Below are positions 18,041 through 25,988 of a stretch of DNA of 64,000 nt, in pieces (within the stretch, counting starts at the first letter, position 1; each line of letters begins with the position of its first letter). The notes below the pieces were generated by a model, which did not search any database, had not been told where the DNA came from, and saw only the letters and a program-made list of their open reading frames with translations. The DNA is from Methanosarcina vacuolata Z-761 (GTDB lineage: Archaea; Halobacteriota; Methanosarcinia; Methanosarcinales; Methanosarcinaceae): contig NZ_CP009520.1 in assembly GCF_000969905.1 (NCBI RefSeq), positions 4,278,001 to 4,342,000 on the forward strand. The letters are read 5' to 3'. The position numbers were made by a program, and so were the translations under genes.

Positions 18041-18555
18041 CCAGTTCTGAGTAGGTGACAGCTCCCACGAATAAAGATTCGTGTCTCGCCGTCCACCGTT
18101 TCAAGTTTTACCTTTGAAACTTCTTCAAAGAACCTTATACTCGGAGTTTCAGAGCAAAGTCAAACGGTTTCTGTAGCATTTACAGCTTCCGAACAAAACT
18201 TGACAATCTAGTATATACTCGAAAATGCAAAAACATTATCAGTGAAGGCATTATAAGAGAGTTGACGGCTGTATCCCAAAAATAAAGTCGCGGGAATGAG
18301 CCTTAGACACTCCTAAATTAAACGATCTAGCCAACTTGGCAATCTAGCCAACTTAGATAATCTAATCTTTTTAGTGAGTCGATCTCAAATTCAAATTTTT
18401 TTATTTTGAAGCTTATCCTGGAACTGATCTTTTGAATAATCAAGTTTCCGATCATGAAAGCAATTTAAAAATATAAATTAGTAAACAATAAGATGAATTC
18501 CGGTATTGTCTCAATAATAATAGATCTAATAGATCTAATTAATAGATCCGTACTC
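18041..18555. other. intergenic, no gene seen
   Basis: AT-rich sequence without a supported frame. It contains short local repeats (gccaacttggcaatctagcc; aatagatctaatagatctaa) and ends at the 51-bp repeat array before the second stress-protein gene. Confidence 0.4.
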
Positions 18556-18745
18556 TAAGAGGAGTAAGTATAGAGGAAAGTAAGTACGGATGAGGGGAGT
18601 AAGTAGAGGGGAGAGTAAGTAGAGAGGAAAGTAAGTACGGATGAGGGGAGTAAGTAGAGGGGAGAGTAAGTAGAGAGGAAAGTAAGTACGGATGAGGGGA
18701 GTAAGTACAGAGGAAAGTAAGTACGGGGGGAGTAGGTATAGAGGA
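18556..18745. repeat. purine-rich tandem repeat array, 51-bp unit
   Basis: The phrase gtacggatgaggggagtaag recurs at about 18584, 18635 and 18686, period 51, built from smaller agagaggaaagtaagta subunits. The plus strand is almost entirely A and G. The last subunit (ggtatagaggaaagcagtg) runs into the coding sequence of the next gene, so the array seems to have grown out of that gene's 5' end. Confidence 0.85.
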
Positions 18746-19280
18746 AAGCAGTGAACTTGAATCCAAACCGCAAAAACGAATTCTGATCGCTACTGACGGC
18801 TCAAAAGCTTCTGAAAACGTAGCGGATTTCGGGATAGAAATTGCGAAGAACAGTGGGGCAAAGGTCTATGCTGTATATGTCATCGATGTAACTTTTCTTG
18901 ACTCAATTCTGATGGATGAAACGTCGGTAAAAAATGTCTACGCAGAGTTTGAGATAATTGGTAGTGAAGCAATAAGTCTCATAGAAGAAAATGCAAAAGC
19001 TGCAGGAATAGAAGCTGCGCCCATACTACTTAAAGGAAATCCGGCTGAAAAAATCCTGGATTTTGCTGAGAATCATAAAGTTGACATGATTGTCATAGGG
19101 TCTACTGGAAAAAGCGGGACTGAACGTTTTATGCTTGGAAGCGTATCAGAAAAAGTTGTAAGGCATGCAAAGGTCCCGGTACTTGTCGTACGTGCGAGAT
19201 TTAAACCTGAAAGAGTCTTCAGTTACGGTAAAAGGGATAAAAAAGTCTCAGAAAATATCGTATACGAAGAGACGCAATGA
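18738..19280 (+). CDS. universal stress protein with altered start codon
   Basis: UspA family paralogue of the gene at 17546. The conserved N terminus KRILIATDGSKASENVADFG and the ATP loop IGSTGKSGTERFMLGSVSEKV-x3-HAKVPVLVVR are intact. However, no ATG, GTG or TTG exists in frame before the conserved first strand. The frame opens within the purine repeat; ATA at 18738, preceded by gggggag at a normal distance, aligns with the ATG of the paralogue (MEG... against xEES...). Initiation at ATA or an ATG-to-ATA mutation is the simplest reading; the only in-frame ATG (18912) would drop the nucleotide-binding N terminus. Confidence 0.7.
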   Translation: MEESSELESKPQKRILIATDGSKASENVADFGIEIAKNSGAKVYAVYVIDVTFLDSILMDETSVKNVYAEFEIIGSEAISLIEENAKAAGIEAAPILLKGNPAEKILDFAENHKVDMIVIGSTGKSGTERFMLGSVSEKVVRHAKVPVLVVRARFKPERVFSYGKRDKKVSENIVYEETQ

Positions 19281-19408
19281 AAAGCCGGAGGAAAATTTTT
19301 CAAAAAAGGAATGGGGGGAAATCAATGCTGAGTGAAAAAGACGCAATGAAAAGCCGGAGGAAAATTTTTCAAAAAAGGAATGGGGGGAAATCAATGCTGA
19401 GTGAAAAG
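19271..19408. repeat. 69-bp tandem duplication in the ferritin leader
   Basis: Two essentially identical 69-bp units, starting gacgcaatgaaaagccgg. Each contains the Shine-Dalgarno (ggggggaaatca) and first codons (ATG CTG AGT GAA AA) of the ferritin gene, at 19325 and 19394. 69 is a multiple of three, so the upstream copy is in frame with the gene. Confidence 0.92.
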
Positions 19409-19891
19409 ATGGAAGAAGCACTGAATGAACAGATCAATAAAGAACTGTACTCGTCTTATCTGTACCTTGCGATGTCAGCTTATAGTTCATCAGTTGGGCT
19501 TCCGGGCTTTGCCCACTGGTTTAGAGTCCAGGTTGAAGAAGAAAACATTCATGCAATGAAGCTCTTTGATTACGTAAACAACCAGGGTGGGAGGGTTAGA
19601 CTTAAGGAGATCAAAGAGCCACCTATGGAATTCGGAACAGCTATGAATATGTTCCAGCAGACATTGAAGCATGAACAGTTCATCACCCGTTCAATTCATG
19701 AACTGGTAGAGCTTGCCAACGCTGAAAAGGATGAAGCTACAGCTTCTTTCCTGCAATGGTACGTTGAAGAGCAGGTAGAAGAAGAGGAAAATGACAACGA
19801 AATTATTGCCAAACTGAGAGGTGTCGATAAAAACGAATATGTCATTCCCTCAGTTGACCAAGAGCTGGCAAAAAGACTTCCACCCAGATAA
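19394..19891 (+). CDS. ferritin, iron storage protein
   Basis: 165 residues from ATG 19394. Four-helix ferritin with ferroxidase-site residues in NEQINKELYSSYLYLAMSAY, VEEENIHAMKLFDYV and WYVEEQVEEEENDNEI. It oxidises and stores iron and protects against oxygen. The reading frame continues upstream through a duplicated copy of its own leader, so a longer product from ATG 19325 or 19277 is possible, but the second Shine-Dalgarno at 19382-19390 makes 19394 the natural start. It follows a universal stress protein gene and faces a DUF134 regulator. Confidence 0.93.
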   Translation: MLSEKMEEALNEQINKELYSSYLYLAMSAYSSSVGLPGFAHWFRVQVEEENIHAMKLFDYVNNQGGRVRLKEIKEPPMEFGTAMNMFQQTLKHEQFITRSIHELVELANAEKDEATASFLQWYVEEQVEEEENDNEIIAKLRGVDKNEYVIPSVDQELAKRLPPR

Positions 19892-19975
19892 TTATTTTAA
19901 ATCTTGATTCGATTCAAAAAATATTATCCGGGAAGCTATTTCTTTCAATTCTCTTATTTTTGTCCACTTCAAAAG

Positions 19976-20494
19976 TCACTTCCTGACCATTGGAGTGCCA
20001 CACTTTTCACACTTGACCTCAATGCAGGGAACACCCGGTTTATGAGGCAACTCATATCCGCATTCAGGGCATATGCACATTCCTTCGGGACCTCCAGAAC
20101 TTCTTCCACGGTTACTGCACCTTCCATTGCCTCCTCCACCTATGCCCATTCCAGGTCCCCTACCTTCGGGACCACTACCGTCTCCTCCTGGCATCCTATA
20201 GTCTCCTCCTTCGATTCGTACTGATTTTCCATAAACAAGTGCTTCGGTTATCTTTACAAGTGCTCTTTTAAGTGTCCTCTGGAAAGTAGATTGGTGAATA
20301 TCCATGCAGGTTGCACCCTCTGTTTGGGATAAATTTTCCAGGAAACTTAATCTCATGGTTTCAAGTTCATCAACTGTCAGGACTACTTCTTTCAGATAAT
20401 CCTTTTCTAAATTATCCTCTTCTAAATCCCCAGGTTTGAAGTGCCTCATTTGATGCTCGAAATTCACCAATTTTCGTTTCCTTGGGCGCACCAT
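19976..20494 (-). CDS. DUF134 HTH protein with zinc-ribbon tail
   Basis: 172 residues. The N-terminal DUF134 domain is a sigma-like HTH ([19 protein letters not shown], then [20 protein letters not shown]). A Gly-rich linker ([20 protein letters not shown]) connects to a zinc ribbon with [11 protein letters not shown] and [10 protein letters not shown]. Such proteins are suspected transcription factors for metal or redox proteins. It is convergent with ferritin and its own promoter region is shared with the divergent gene at 20601. Target genes are unknown. Confidence 0.85.
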   Translation of the reverse strand: MVRPRKRKLVNFEHQMRHFKPGDLEEDNLEKDYLKEVVLTVDELETMRLSFLENLSQTEGATCMDIHQSTFQRTLKRALVKITEALVYGKSVRIEGGDYRMPGGDGSGPEGRGPGMGIGGGGNGRCSNRGRSSGGPEGMCICPECGYELPHKPGVPCIEVKCEKCGTPMVRK

Positions 20495-20600
20495 TATGCA
20501 TAATAATGCGTAATTTTAGATATAATTTATCATTCTGTGCAATACCTAAGAAAGAAAGTTTAGAAATTGAGTAAAGGATTATGCAGTCAGGTATTAATAT

Positions 20601-21344
20601 ATGAAGCCTGAAAAGCACAATAAAATGTCAAGCAACCTGGAACTCGATATTGTGAAAAACAGTTTTGAATGGCTCTCTGCCCAGCAAATTCAGTCCGTAA
20701 AGGAACTTTCAAGTACCTTATCCGCACACGCCCTCTGGGCACTCCCAAACCCTTACATAACCCGCCTGATTCTTGAACAGGATAATAACGGTTCCTGGAA
20801 CTCTTCAATCAGGGACACCGCAAGGGCCTGCTCAGCCCTTTCAACAGAAGGAATCGTATTCATGGCTTCAGCAAGATGGCTGCTTGCCAGAAAAAAAGAA
20901 AATTCCTGGAATGGGGACGTTTACGATACAGCCTACGCCATTGCAGCTCTTGCAGACATGGGAACTCGGGATAAAGACGGATGCAACTGGCTATCCGAAA
21001 ACTATTGCCCTGCCTGGGAACAGGTCGGCACCACATCCCTCATAATTACAGCTCTCAAAAAGCAGGATAATCTGGCAAAAACCAGAACGTTTGAGACTTT
21101 TATCCAGGAAAAAGCCAGATGGATCCTTTCAAAAAAAGAGCCGGACGGTGGCTGGAAACATATTTCCACAAGCAATCTTGCAATCCAGGCCCTGCTTCTT
21201 GCAGGTTTTAAAGATGAAGTTGAAGATTCAGTCCACTGGCTCCTTGAAAATGTCCACGAAAACGGAGCCTGGGGAAATAAAGACGATGATATCAATGCCA
21301 CTGCACTGACTCTAAGTACCCTGGGACTTTATAGAAAAAATTGA
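20601..21344 (+). CDS. alpha/alpha toroid (squalene cyclase/prenyltransferase-like) protein
   Basis: 247 residues made of repeats of about 45 residues with the QW/toroid character: NNGSWNSSIRDTARACSAL, ENSWNGDVYDTAYAIAALAD, PDGGWKHISTSNLAIQALL and ENGAWGNKDDDINATALTL. Each has a G-x-W followed by a helix beginning D-T/N-A. This resembles the prenyltransferase/squalene oxidase repeat, but the full cyclase and its DxDD motif are absent, so no enzymatic role is claimed. No signal peptide is visible. It is divergent from the DUF134 gene. ATG 20625 is an alternative start. Confidence 0.72.
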   Translation: MKPEKHNKMSSNLELDIVKNSFEWLSAQQIQSVKELSSTLSAHALWALPNPYITRLILEQDNNGSWNSSIRDTARACSALSTEGIVFMASARWLLARKKENSWNGDVYDTAYAIAALADMGTRDKDGCNWLSENYCPAWEQVGTTSLIITALKKQDNLAKTRTFETFIQEKARWILSKKEPDGGWKHISTSNLAIQALLLAGFKDEVEDSVHWLLENVHENGAWGNKDDDINATALTLSTLGLYRKN

Positions 21345-21442
21345 GAGTCTAACGGGATTTGTCTTTAGGATTTGTCTTCAGGATTTGTCTTTAGGATTTT
21401 GTTTTTCCTTCTTTTATTTTCAGCATACCACTTCAATTGTTT

Positions 21443-22348
21443 TTAATCTGACACTGCTTTTTTGCAGACATCATTTTTGGCACTTAGATAGGACTTACTT
21501 GCGATTTCCATACTGCCTTCCATTTCAGTAATACTCATATCAAAAGTCCGGGCATAATTTAAGACATTTTTATTGAATTCACTTCCCATAGAAATCTCAT
21601 TACTGATTTTGACGACCCTTTTATAATGCTTTTTCAAAAAACTGTCATTAAAGTCAGAAGTGTTGTTTGACTCCATTCTCATTTCTTTCCAGCTGGAAGC
21701 CCACATAGGAGTCAAGTATATCATACCTATTCCTTTCCCGCTCTGCATAACTTCAGCATAATTATCATTGCCCCCAAGAGCTACGCTGATACAGTCATCC
21801 ACAATCTCTCCTTTTTCATCTTTGAGAAAATAAAGAGAGCAGGGAAGATCTTTAAAATCCGCTACCGTGTTCCTTAAAGAGTGCCCACAATTTCCATAGA
21901 AAATAAGAATACCATCTGAAAAAGCTGCCATTTTCCTGATATTCTGGTAGATTTCAGACCTTAAGAGTTCGCAATCTGCGTGCAGGCCAAGCTTCAGAGT
22001 ATTTACAACGACAATAGGCTTTTCCCTGTTCTTTTGTTTACTCTTTCCTCCGGTATTATGAGGTATTTTATTAAAAAACGGAAATTTCAATAAAAGTTTC
22101 AAAATATTCACAGATACAGAGTTATATACAGAGTTATATACAGAGTTATTTGCCTCTTTTAAAAAAATAGGTACTTTTTCCAGAGGAAAAAGTTTTGGCT
22201 GGCAATTTATGGATTTAAGCTTTCGAACAAACCTGATACTTTGCCTGTTTTCAACTACAATCAATTGATTTAAGTCATGGTCTTCTGAGAGGACATATGC
22301 CAGTTCGTCTTCAAGCATTTCACAGGCAATTATGCTAAGTACAGGCAT
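21443..22348 (-). CDS. DUF1638 family protein (first paralogue)
   Basis: 301 residues. Family motifs are VLSIIACEMLEDELAYVL at the N terminus, FSDGILIFYGNCGHSL, VDDCISVALGGNDNY and TPMWASSWKEMRME. DUF1638 proteins occur in methanogens and acetogens, often near corrinoid methyltransferases; the Cys residues in the IIAC, NCG and DDC motifs are conserved, but the function is unknown. The gene follows its paralogue in the same direction, 60 bases downstream, so both probably use the promoter with the palindrome at 23310. An in-frame 12-bp triple repeat near 22110-22150 adds Tyr-Asn-Ser-Val units. Confidence 0.82.
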   Translation of the reverse strand: MPVLSIIACEMLEDELAYVLSEDHDLNQLIVVENRQSIRFVRKLKSINCQPKLFPLEKVPIFLKEANNSVYNSVYNSVSVNILKLLLKFPFFNKIPHNTGGKSKQKNREKPIVVVNTLKLGLHADCELLRSEIYQNIRKMAAFSDGILIFYGNCGHSLRNTVADFKDLPCSLYFLKDEKGEIVDDCISVALGGNDNYAEVMQSGKGIGMIYLTPMWASSWKEMRMESNNTSDFNDSFLKKHYKRVVKISNEISMGSEFNKNVLNYARTFDMSITEMEGSMEIASKSYLSAKNDVCKKAVSD

Positions 22349-22407
22349 CTGCTCACCATTCAGTTACAAATATAAAATTTTAAAATTTTTCAACATTTTG
22401 ATTTTTC

Positions 22408-23205
22408 CTAAATCTCCATTTTGAGTTCGTTATAGCAATCTTTAAAAATTTCCTGATTACCATCATCGAATTCCAAAATTTCAAAATCAAACAAATCTGC
22501 AAATTCCCGAATAGAAGCGTCAAAATTTTCAGTATATTTAAGGCCGGTATTAATCTTGGCGACTCTTTTGTAACCAATCATTTCGTGGGTTTTTTTCATT
22601 AATTTCAATGCTTTGGCTGGATCTTTGTTTAGCTTATTCAGGTCGAGTATTTCCCTCCAGCCTTTGCTGTACATGGGAGTAAAAAGGTATGTTCCAGCAT
22701 CACTAACACTTTTAAGTATCCTTAGATAGTTCTGGACTCCCCCCACAGTAGCCCCTATGCAGTCATCTACAATCCTGTGATCTTTGTCTTTAAGAATACG
22801 GACCGGACACGAGATTGAGCTACGTTGGAAATCTTTTTCAACGTCCCCCAGTACATTCCCACATAAACCGTAAAAGAGCAAAATCCCAGATGAAAAAGGA
22901 GCAAGAGTCTGTATAGTCTCATATACCTTAATTTTCAACTCTTTAGGACTTCTATGAAGACCCAGTTCCATCAGATGAATCAGAACCGTATATTTCTTGC
23001 ATTCGCTTTTGATTTCGGGAAGTGAGGAAATGTCTTCCAGAGAGAGCACTTTATATTGAAGGTTTACTTTATCCAGCTTTTCTACAAATTCCCGAATATT
23101 TTCATTATCAACTACAAGGACTTCATCAATGGAAGAGTCATTTTCAAGAATCCAGATAATTTCGTCCTGCATTATCTTGCATGAAATAATACTCATAATG
23201 GGCAT
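22408..23205 (-). CDS. DUF1638 family protein (second paralogue)
   Basis: 265 residues. Same family as its neighbour: IMSIISCKIMQDEIIWIL, FSSGILLFYGLCGNVLGD, VDDCIGATVGGVQNYLRIL and TPMYSKGWREIL. It is the promoter-proximal gene of the pair. The palindromic site at 23310-23333 lies about 105 bases upstream of its start. It ends in TAG (22408-22410), one of only two real genes in this window outside mtmB that do; reading TAG as pyrrolysine would add only five residues before TGA. Function unknown; its setting next to a TetR gene and the pyrrolysine/methylamine region suggests a link to corrinoid chemistry. Confidence 0.85.
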   Translation of the reverse strand: MPIMSIISCKIMQDEIIWILENDSSIDEVLVVDNENIREFVEKLDKVNLQYKVLSLEDISSLPEIKSECKKYTVLIHLMELGLHRSPKELKIKVYETIQTLAPFSSGILLFYGLCGNVLGDVEKDFQRSSISCPVRILKDKDHRIVDDCIGATVGGVQNYLRILKSVSDAGTYLFTPMYSKGWREILDLNKLNKDPAKALKLMKKTHEMIGYKRVAKINTGLKYTENFDASIREFADLFDFEILEFDDGNQEIFKDCYNELKMEI

Positions 23206-23309
23206 TGAAGCATCTCCACAGAAGTTATGCCAGAAAACCTAATTTTTTAGCAAACATAATTTTTAGCAACAGATTGATTAAGCAATAGATCGATTGTAGT
23301 AATAGAATA

Positions 23310-23333
23310 TACTTACTTACATATAAGTAAGTA
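23310..23333. promoter_or_regulatory. 24-nt palindromic operator upstream of the DUF1638 pair
   Basis: Near-perfect palindrome: left arm TACTTACTTA, centre CATA, right arm TAAGTAAGTA. The same sequence (22-23 nt, plus an adjoining CYGGTTA) occurs at 24805-24828 before the DUF3786 gene. Read on the minus strand the centre is CTTATATG, so the palindrome encloses a likely TATA box. A TetR gene lies between the two sites. Confidence 0.75.
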
Positions 23334-23348
23334 CCGGTTAGGAAAAAA

Positions 23349-23918
23349 TCAGTCCTTCCATCCAATGTCGGCTTTAATTAGAGAAATAGATCTAACAAGC
23401 GTTTTTCTTCCTCTTATACTGGAGAATTGTCTGGCACCCATCAAGGCTTCAGCTACTAATTCTGCACGTGCTTCTACAGAACCAGAGAAATTAAACTCCC
23501 CCTGTTCCAGACCCATTTTAAGAACCCTGGAAATCCAGGTCAGGATGTCATCCATCAACAAAAGGTTTTGCTTTTTAACTTTCTCCGGAAGTTCCTCAAA
23601 ATCGAGAATTACCGAGCCTGGAGGGCAGATTCTTTTGCCTTCATCAAACTCTTTTAATGCGTAATCAAAGTAGTATTGAAGCTGATCACGGGCTGAGCCT
23701 CCGGAGTCCACTATTTGAGCAATATTTGCAGCTAAATTCTTTCTGCTGTCTTCGAGCAAAGCTGCAACTAGATCCTCTTTTTTGGGGTAATAATTATGAA
23801 TTGCTGCATTTTTTATTCCCAATTTCTGAGAAATATCTTTGTAACTAAATCCATTATAGCCCCGACATTGCAAAAAATTCCTTGCGTAATATAGTATTTG
23901 CTGATTAGTCTCGTTCAT
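23349..23918 (-). CDS. TetR family transcriptional regulator
   Basis: 189 residues. The N-terminal TetR HTH is clear: ARNFLQCRGYNGFSYKDISQ, KLGIKNAAIHNYYPKKEDLV. The rest is the ligand-binding helical domain, with motifs of the TetR_C family (ALKEFDEGKRICPPGSVILD), including a Cys in CPPG. It most likely binds the palindrome found at 23310 and 24805, repressing the flanking DUF1638 and DUF3786 genes. Its own promoter region (23919-23990) has a different inverted repeat, ctattca/tgaatag. The ligand is unknown. Confidence 0.88.
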   Translation of the reverse strand: MNETNQQILYYARNFLQCRGYNGFSYKDISQKLGIKNAAIHNYYPKKEDLVAALLEDSRKNLAANIAQIVDSGGSARDQLQYYFDYALKEFDEGKRICPPGSVILDFEELPEKVKKQNLLLMDDILTWISRVLKMGLEQGEFNFSGSVEARAELVAEALMGARQFSSIRGRKTLVRSISLIKADIGWKD

Positions 23919-24051
23919 ATCTATTCATAAAAAACATTTATACTCGTTAATAAGTTAATTGAATAGTGTTTTTATTCATATAAACTTAGTCCTCCGATTT
24001 ATTAGATGAGAAACATCTTGCATTTCACATTATATACACAAGTATTACACT

Positions 24052-24107
24052 ATCCGGTTGTATCACACCCATCCGGTTGTATCACACCCACCCGGTTGTA
24101 TCTTCTG
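24052..24107. repeat. 19-bp tandem repeat at the end of the DUF3786 gene
   Basis: Units of atccggttgtatcacaccc at 24052 and 24071, and a third diverged copy from 24090. The stop codon and last five codons of the minus-strand gene lie inside the array, so its C terminus (TTGWV) is made by repeat DNA. Confidence 0.85.
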
Positions 24108-24711
24108 TTTTGGTTGTCATAATCATCGCTCTTATAAGGCATCCCTCTAAAAAAGCCAGACATTCAAATTCCAGAAAGCATGAAGCATTTTTATCAAACA
24201 GAACCTGAACTTCACAAGGAAATTCATCGTCTCCATCATAATAAACGATTTGGAGAAGGATTTTAGGCAATGCTTTCAGAAGCCACGAATAACCGCCAGA
24301 TTTCAGCTTGCCATTAAAAACCCCGCCTAATTTGCACATGGTTTCACTGAATGTTGCATAATCTCCACTGAATATTTTACCAAGCGGATCAGTCATCCAT
24401 TTTGTATTTGTGCTGAATGTTATTCCTGTACCGGCAAGATTAGAAATCGGCATATATGAAAATGCAGGTTCACCCATACCTTTGGACAATGAATAGTAAG
24501 CCAGAACACTGAGGTTGTTGACATCAAACGGCTTACCGTCAGTCGGATTAATACCGCGAGAACTTATCTCATACTCTCGGCCAAGAAAATTGACAGATAG
24601 AGCACCGTCCGGGTGAAGAGACAGGCCAAGCCGTTCGGCAACTTCAAAAAAATCGCATTTGCTCAATTTGGGTATGAGGTTTTCATAAATTTGTTCATAA
24701 CCACTATTCAT
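24082..24711 (-). CDS. DUF3786 family protein
   Basis: 209 residues. Matches the DUF3786 layout: ISSRGINPTDGKPFDVNNLS, VLAYYSLSKGMGEPAFSYMP-IS, then FSGDYATFSETMCKLGG and KILLQIVYYDGDDEFPCEVQ-VLFD. The family occurs in strict anaerobes and often near corrinoid or acetyl-CoA pathway genes; its biochemical role is unknown. The promoter carries the second copy of the palindrome (24805-24828, about 95 bases before the start), so it is probably in the same regulon as the DUF1638 pair. The C-terminal end lies in a 19-bp repeat and may be altered. Confidence 0.8.
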   Translation of the reverse strand: MNSGYEQIYENLIPKLSKCDFFEVAERLGLSLHPDGALSVNFLGREYEISSRGINPTDGKPFDVNNLSVLAYYSLSKGMGEPAFSYMPISNLAGTGITFSTNTKWMTDPLGKIFSGDYATFSETMCKLGGVFNGKLKSGGYSWLLKALPKILLQIVYYDGDDEFPCEVQVLFDKNASCFLEFECLAFLEGCLIRAMIMTTKTEDTTGWV

Positions 24712-24804
24712 AAAATACTCCCTTCAGTGCGCACCGAAGGTGCTGATTAGCTCTTATTTGGGTTATTAGAAATCCATTTTGAATATATCCTCAATACAGA
24801 AGAT

Positions 24805-24828
24805 AGTTACTTACATATAAGTAAGTAC
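24805..24828. promoter_or_regulatory. second copy of the palindromic operator, upstream of DUF3786
   Basis: Shares TTACTTACATATAAGTAAGT and the adjoining AC-Y-GGTTA with the site at 23310; only the outermost left bases differ (GT instead of AC). The spacing to the downstream start codon (about 95 nt) is close to that at the first site (about 105 nt). Confidence 0.75.
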
Positions 24829-24987
24829 TGGTTAAACAAACGATAAAATAAAAAATTTTGTTGTGGAAGGAATATCCAAAACTCTTAGAATTAAAAACAA
24901 TAATACATAGGGTTTAAACTAATTAATAGCGAAAAGGGCAGCAGACTGCCGAAATGCTGCAACCGGCTGCCAAGCGAAATTAAGGTA

Positions 24988-25767
24988 TTAAAGCACAGAA
25001 TACAGCATTGATGCCGTTCCTATTCCAAGGGGCTCAGCTACAAGTTGAACGTCGTATTTCTTTCGAAGCTCTTCAGAAATTGCGCAGGGAATTCCTGGAG
25101 TTGAAAGCACGCAATTCTCCGAAAGTACGGCCTCAGGAATCGTGTTTGCGCATGGGGTCGCCTCGAAAATAGTGGAAAACTTTTTTGGATTTGCAGGATC
25201 GAGTGGGATAACCCCGAGGTCTGAAACAGCTCTCTTAAGGAGTCTTGCATCAGGATCATACCCGTAAACCCTGAAGCCTTTCTGCACAAGTTGGGCTGCT
25301 CCGGGAAAACCTACCTTTCCAAGCCCCATAACAAGTACGTCCTTTGAGTCGGCTTTCAGGTATCTGGAAGCGATCTCAGCATAAATTACACCTGTGCAGG
25401 GTTGATTATTGGCCATTTTTCCATTTTTGATGTTATGGGCAAGGAAAGTGTGGTCGTCTGCCATAAGGATGATCTCGGCTCCGTTCTGCACAGCTTCATA
25501 ATAGCCGCTAACATCCGGCATATCCGTAACAAAACTGTCAAATCCGAAATACTGCGTAATTGCATGCAGGGAAGCAGAAAAGTTTCCTATTATCCCATTT
25601 CCTGAAGTTACAGGCACGATACCTACTTTTTCGGAGAGCGGGGAAGTACCGTAGAGAGCTTGACAGACGTCTTTTATATCAAGCCCTGTTACTTTTTGCA
25701 CGACAGAGTCGGCTTCCTGAAGTTGTCTATTAATATTTATCAAATCATTTGGGGTTAAAAGTGCCAT
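24988..25767 (-). CDS. pylD: PylD, pyrrolysine biosynthesis dehydrogenase
   Basis: Last step of pyrrolysine synthesis: NAD-dependent oxidation of 3-methylornithyl-lysine, which then cyclises to pyrrolysine. About 259 residues from ATG 25767 (MALLTP), the start used by known PylD; an upstream ATG at 25779 adds MAIK. N-terminal segment GIVPVTSGNGIIGNFSASLH and the Rossmann motif VLVMGLGKVGFPGAAQLV are typical, and the C terminus LVAEPLGIGTASMLYSVL matches the family end. It is the final gene of the pyl operon, 210 bases after pylC, and ends with TAA. Confidence 0.96.
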   Translation of the reverse strand: MALLTPNDLININRQLQEADSVVQKVTGLDIKDVCQALYGTSPLSEKVGIVPVTSGNGIIGNFSASLHAITQYFGFDSFVTDMPDVSGYYEAVQNGAEIILMADDHTFLAHNIKNGKMANNQPCTGVIYAEIASRYLKADSKDVLVMGLGKVGFPGAAQLVQKGFRVYGYDPDARLLKRAVSDLGVIPLDPANPKKFSTIFEATPCANTIPEAVLSENCVLSTPGIPCAISEELRKKYDVQLVAEPLGIGTASMLYSVL

Positions 25768-25988
25768 TTTTATCGCCATTTCCTATTTAGGAGAATTTAA
25801 ATTTTATATTCATTAAACCTGGGGATTATAAATTATAATTTTCATGAATATAAGTTTTTAATACCCATTTATTGAAATTTGAGTTTTTTAGACATCAAAT
25901 TCGTTAAATCTAAGTTTTAGAGCTTTAATTTCTTAAAATCTAAGTTTTTAATCCTTTTTATTATTTTTTTGTCCTCAAATTTATTCAT

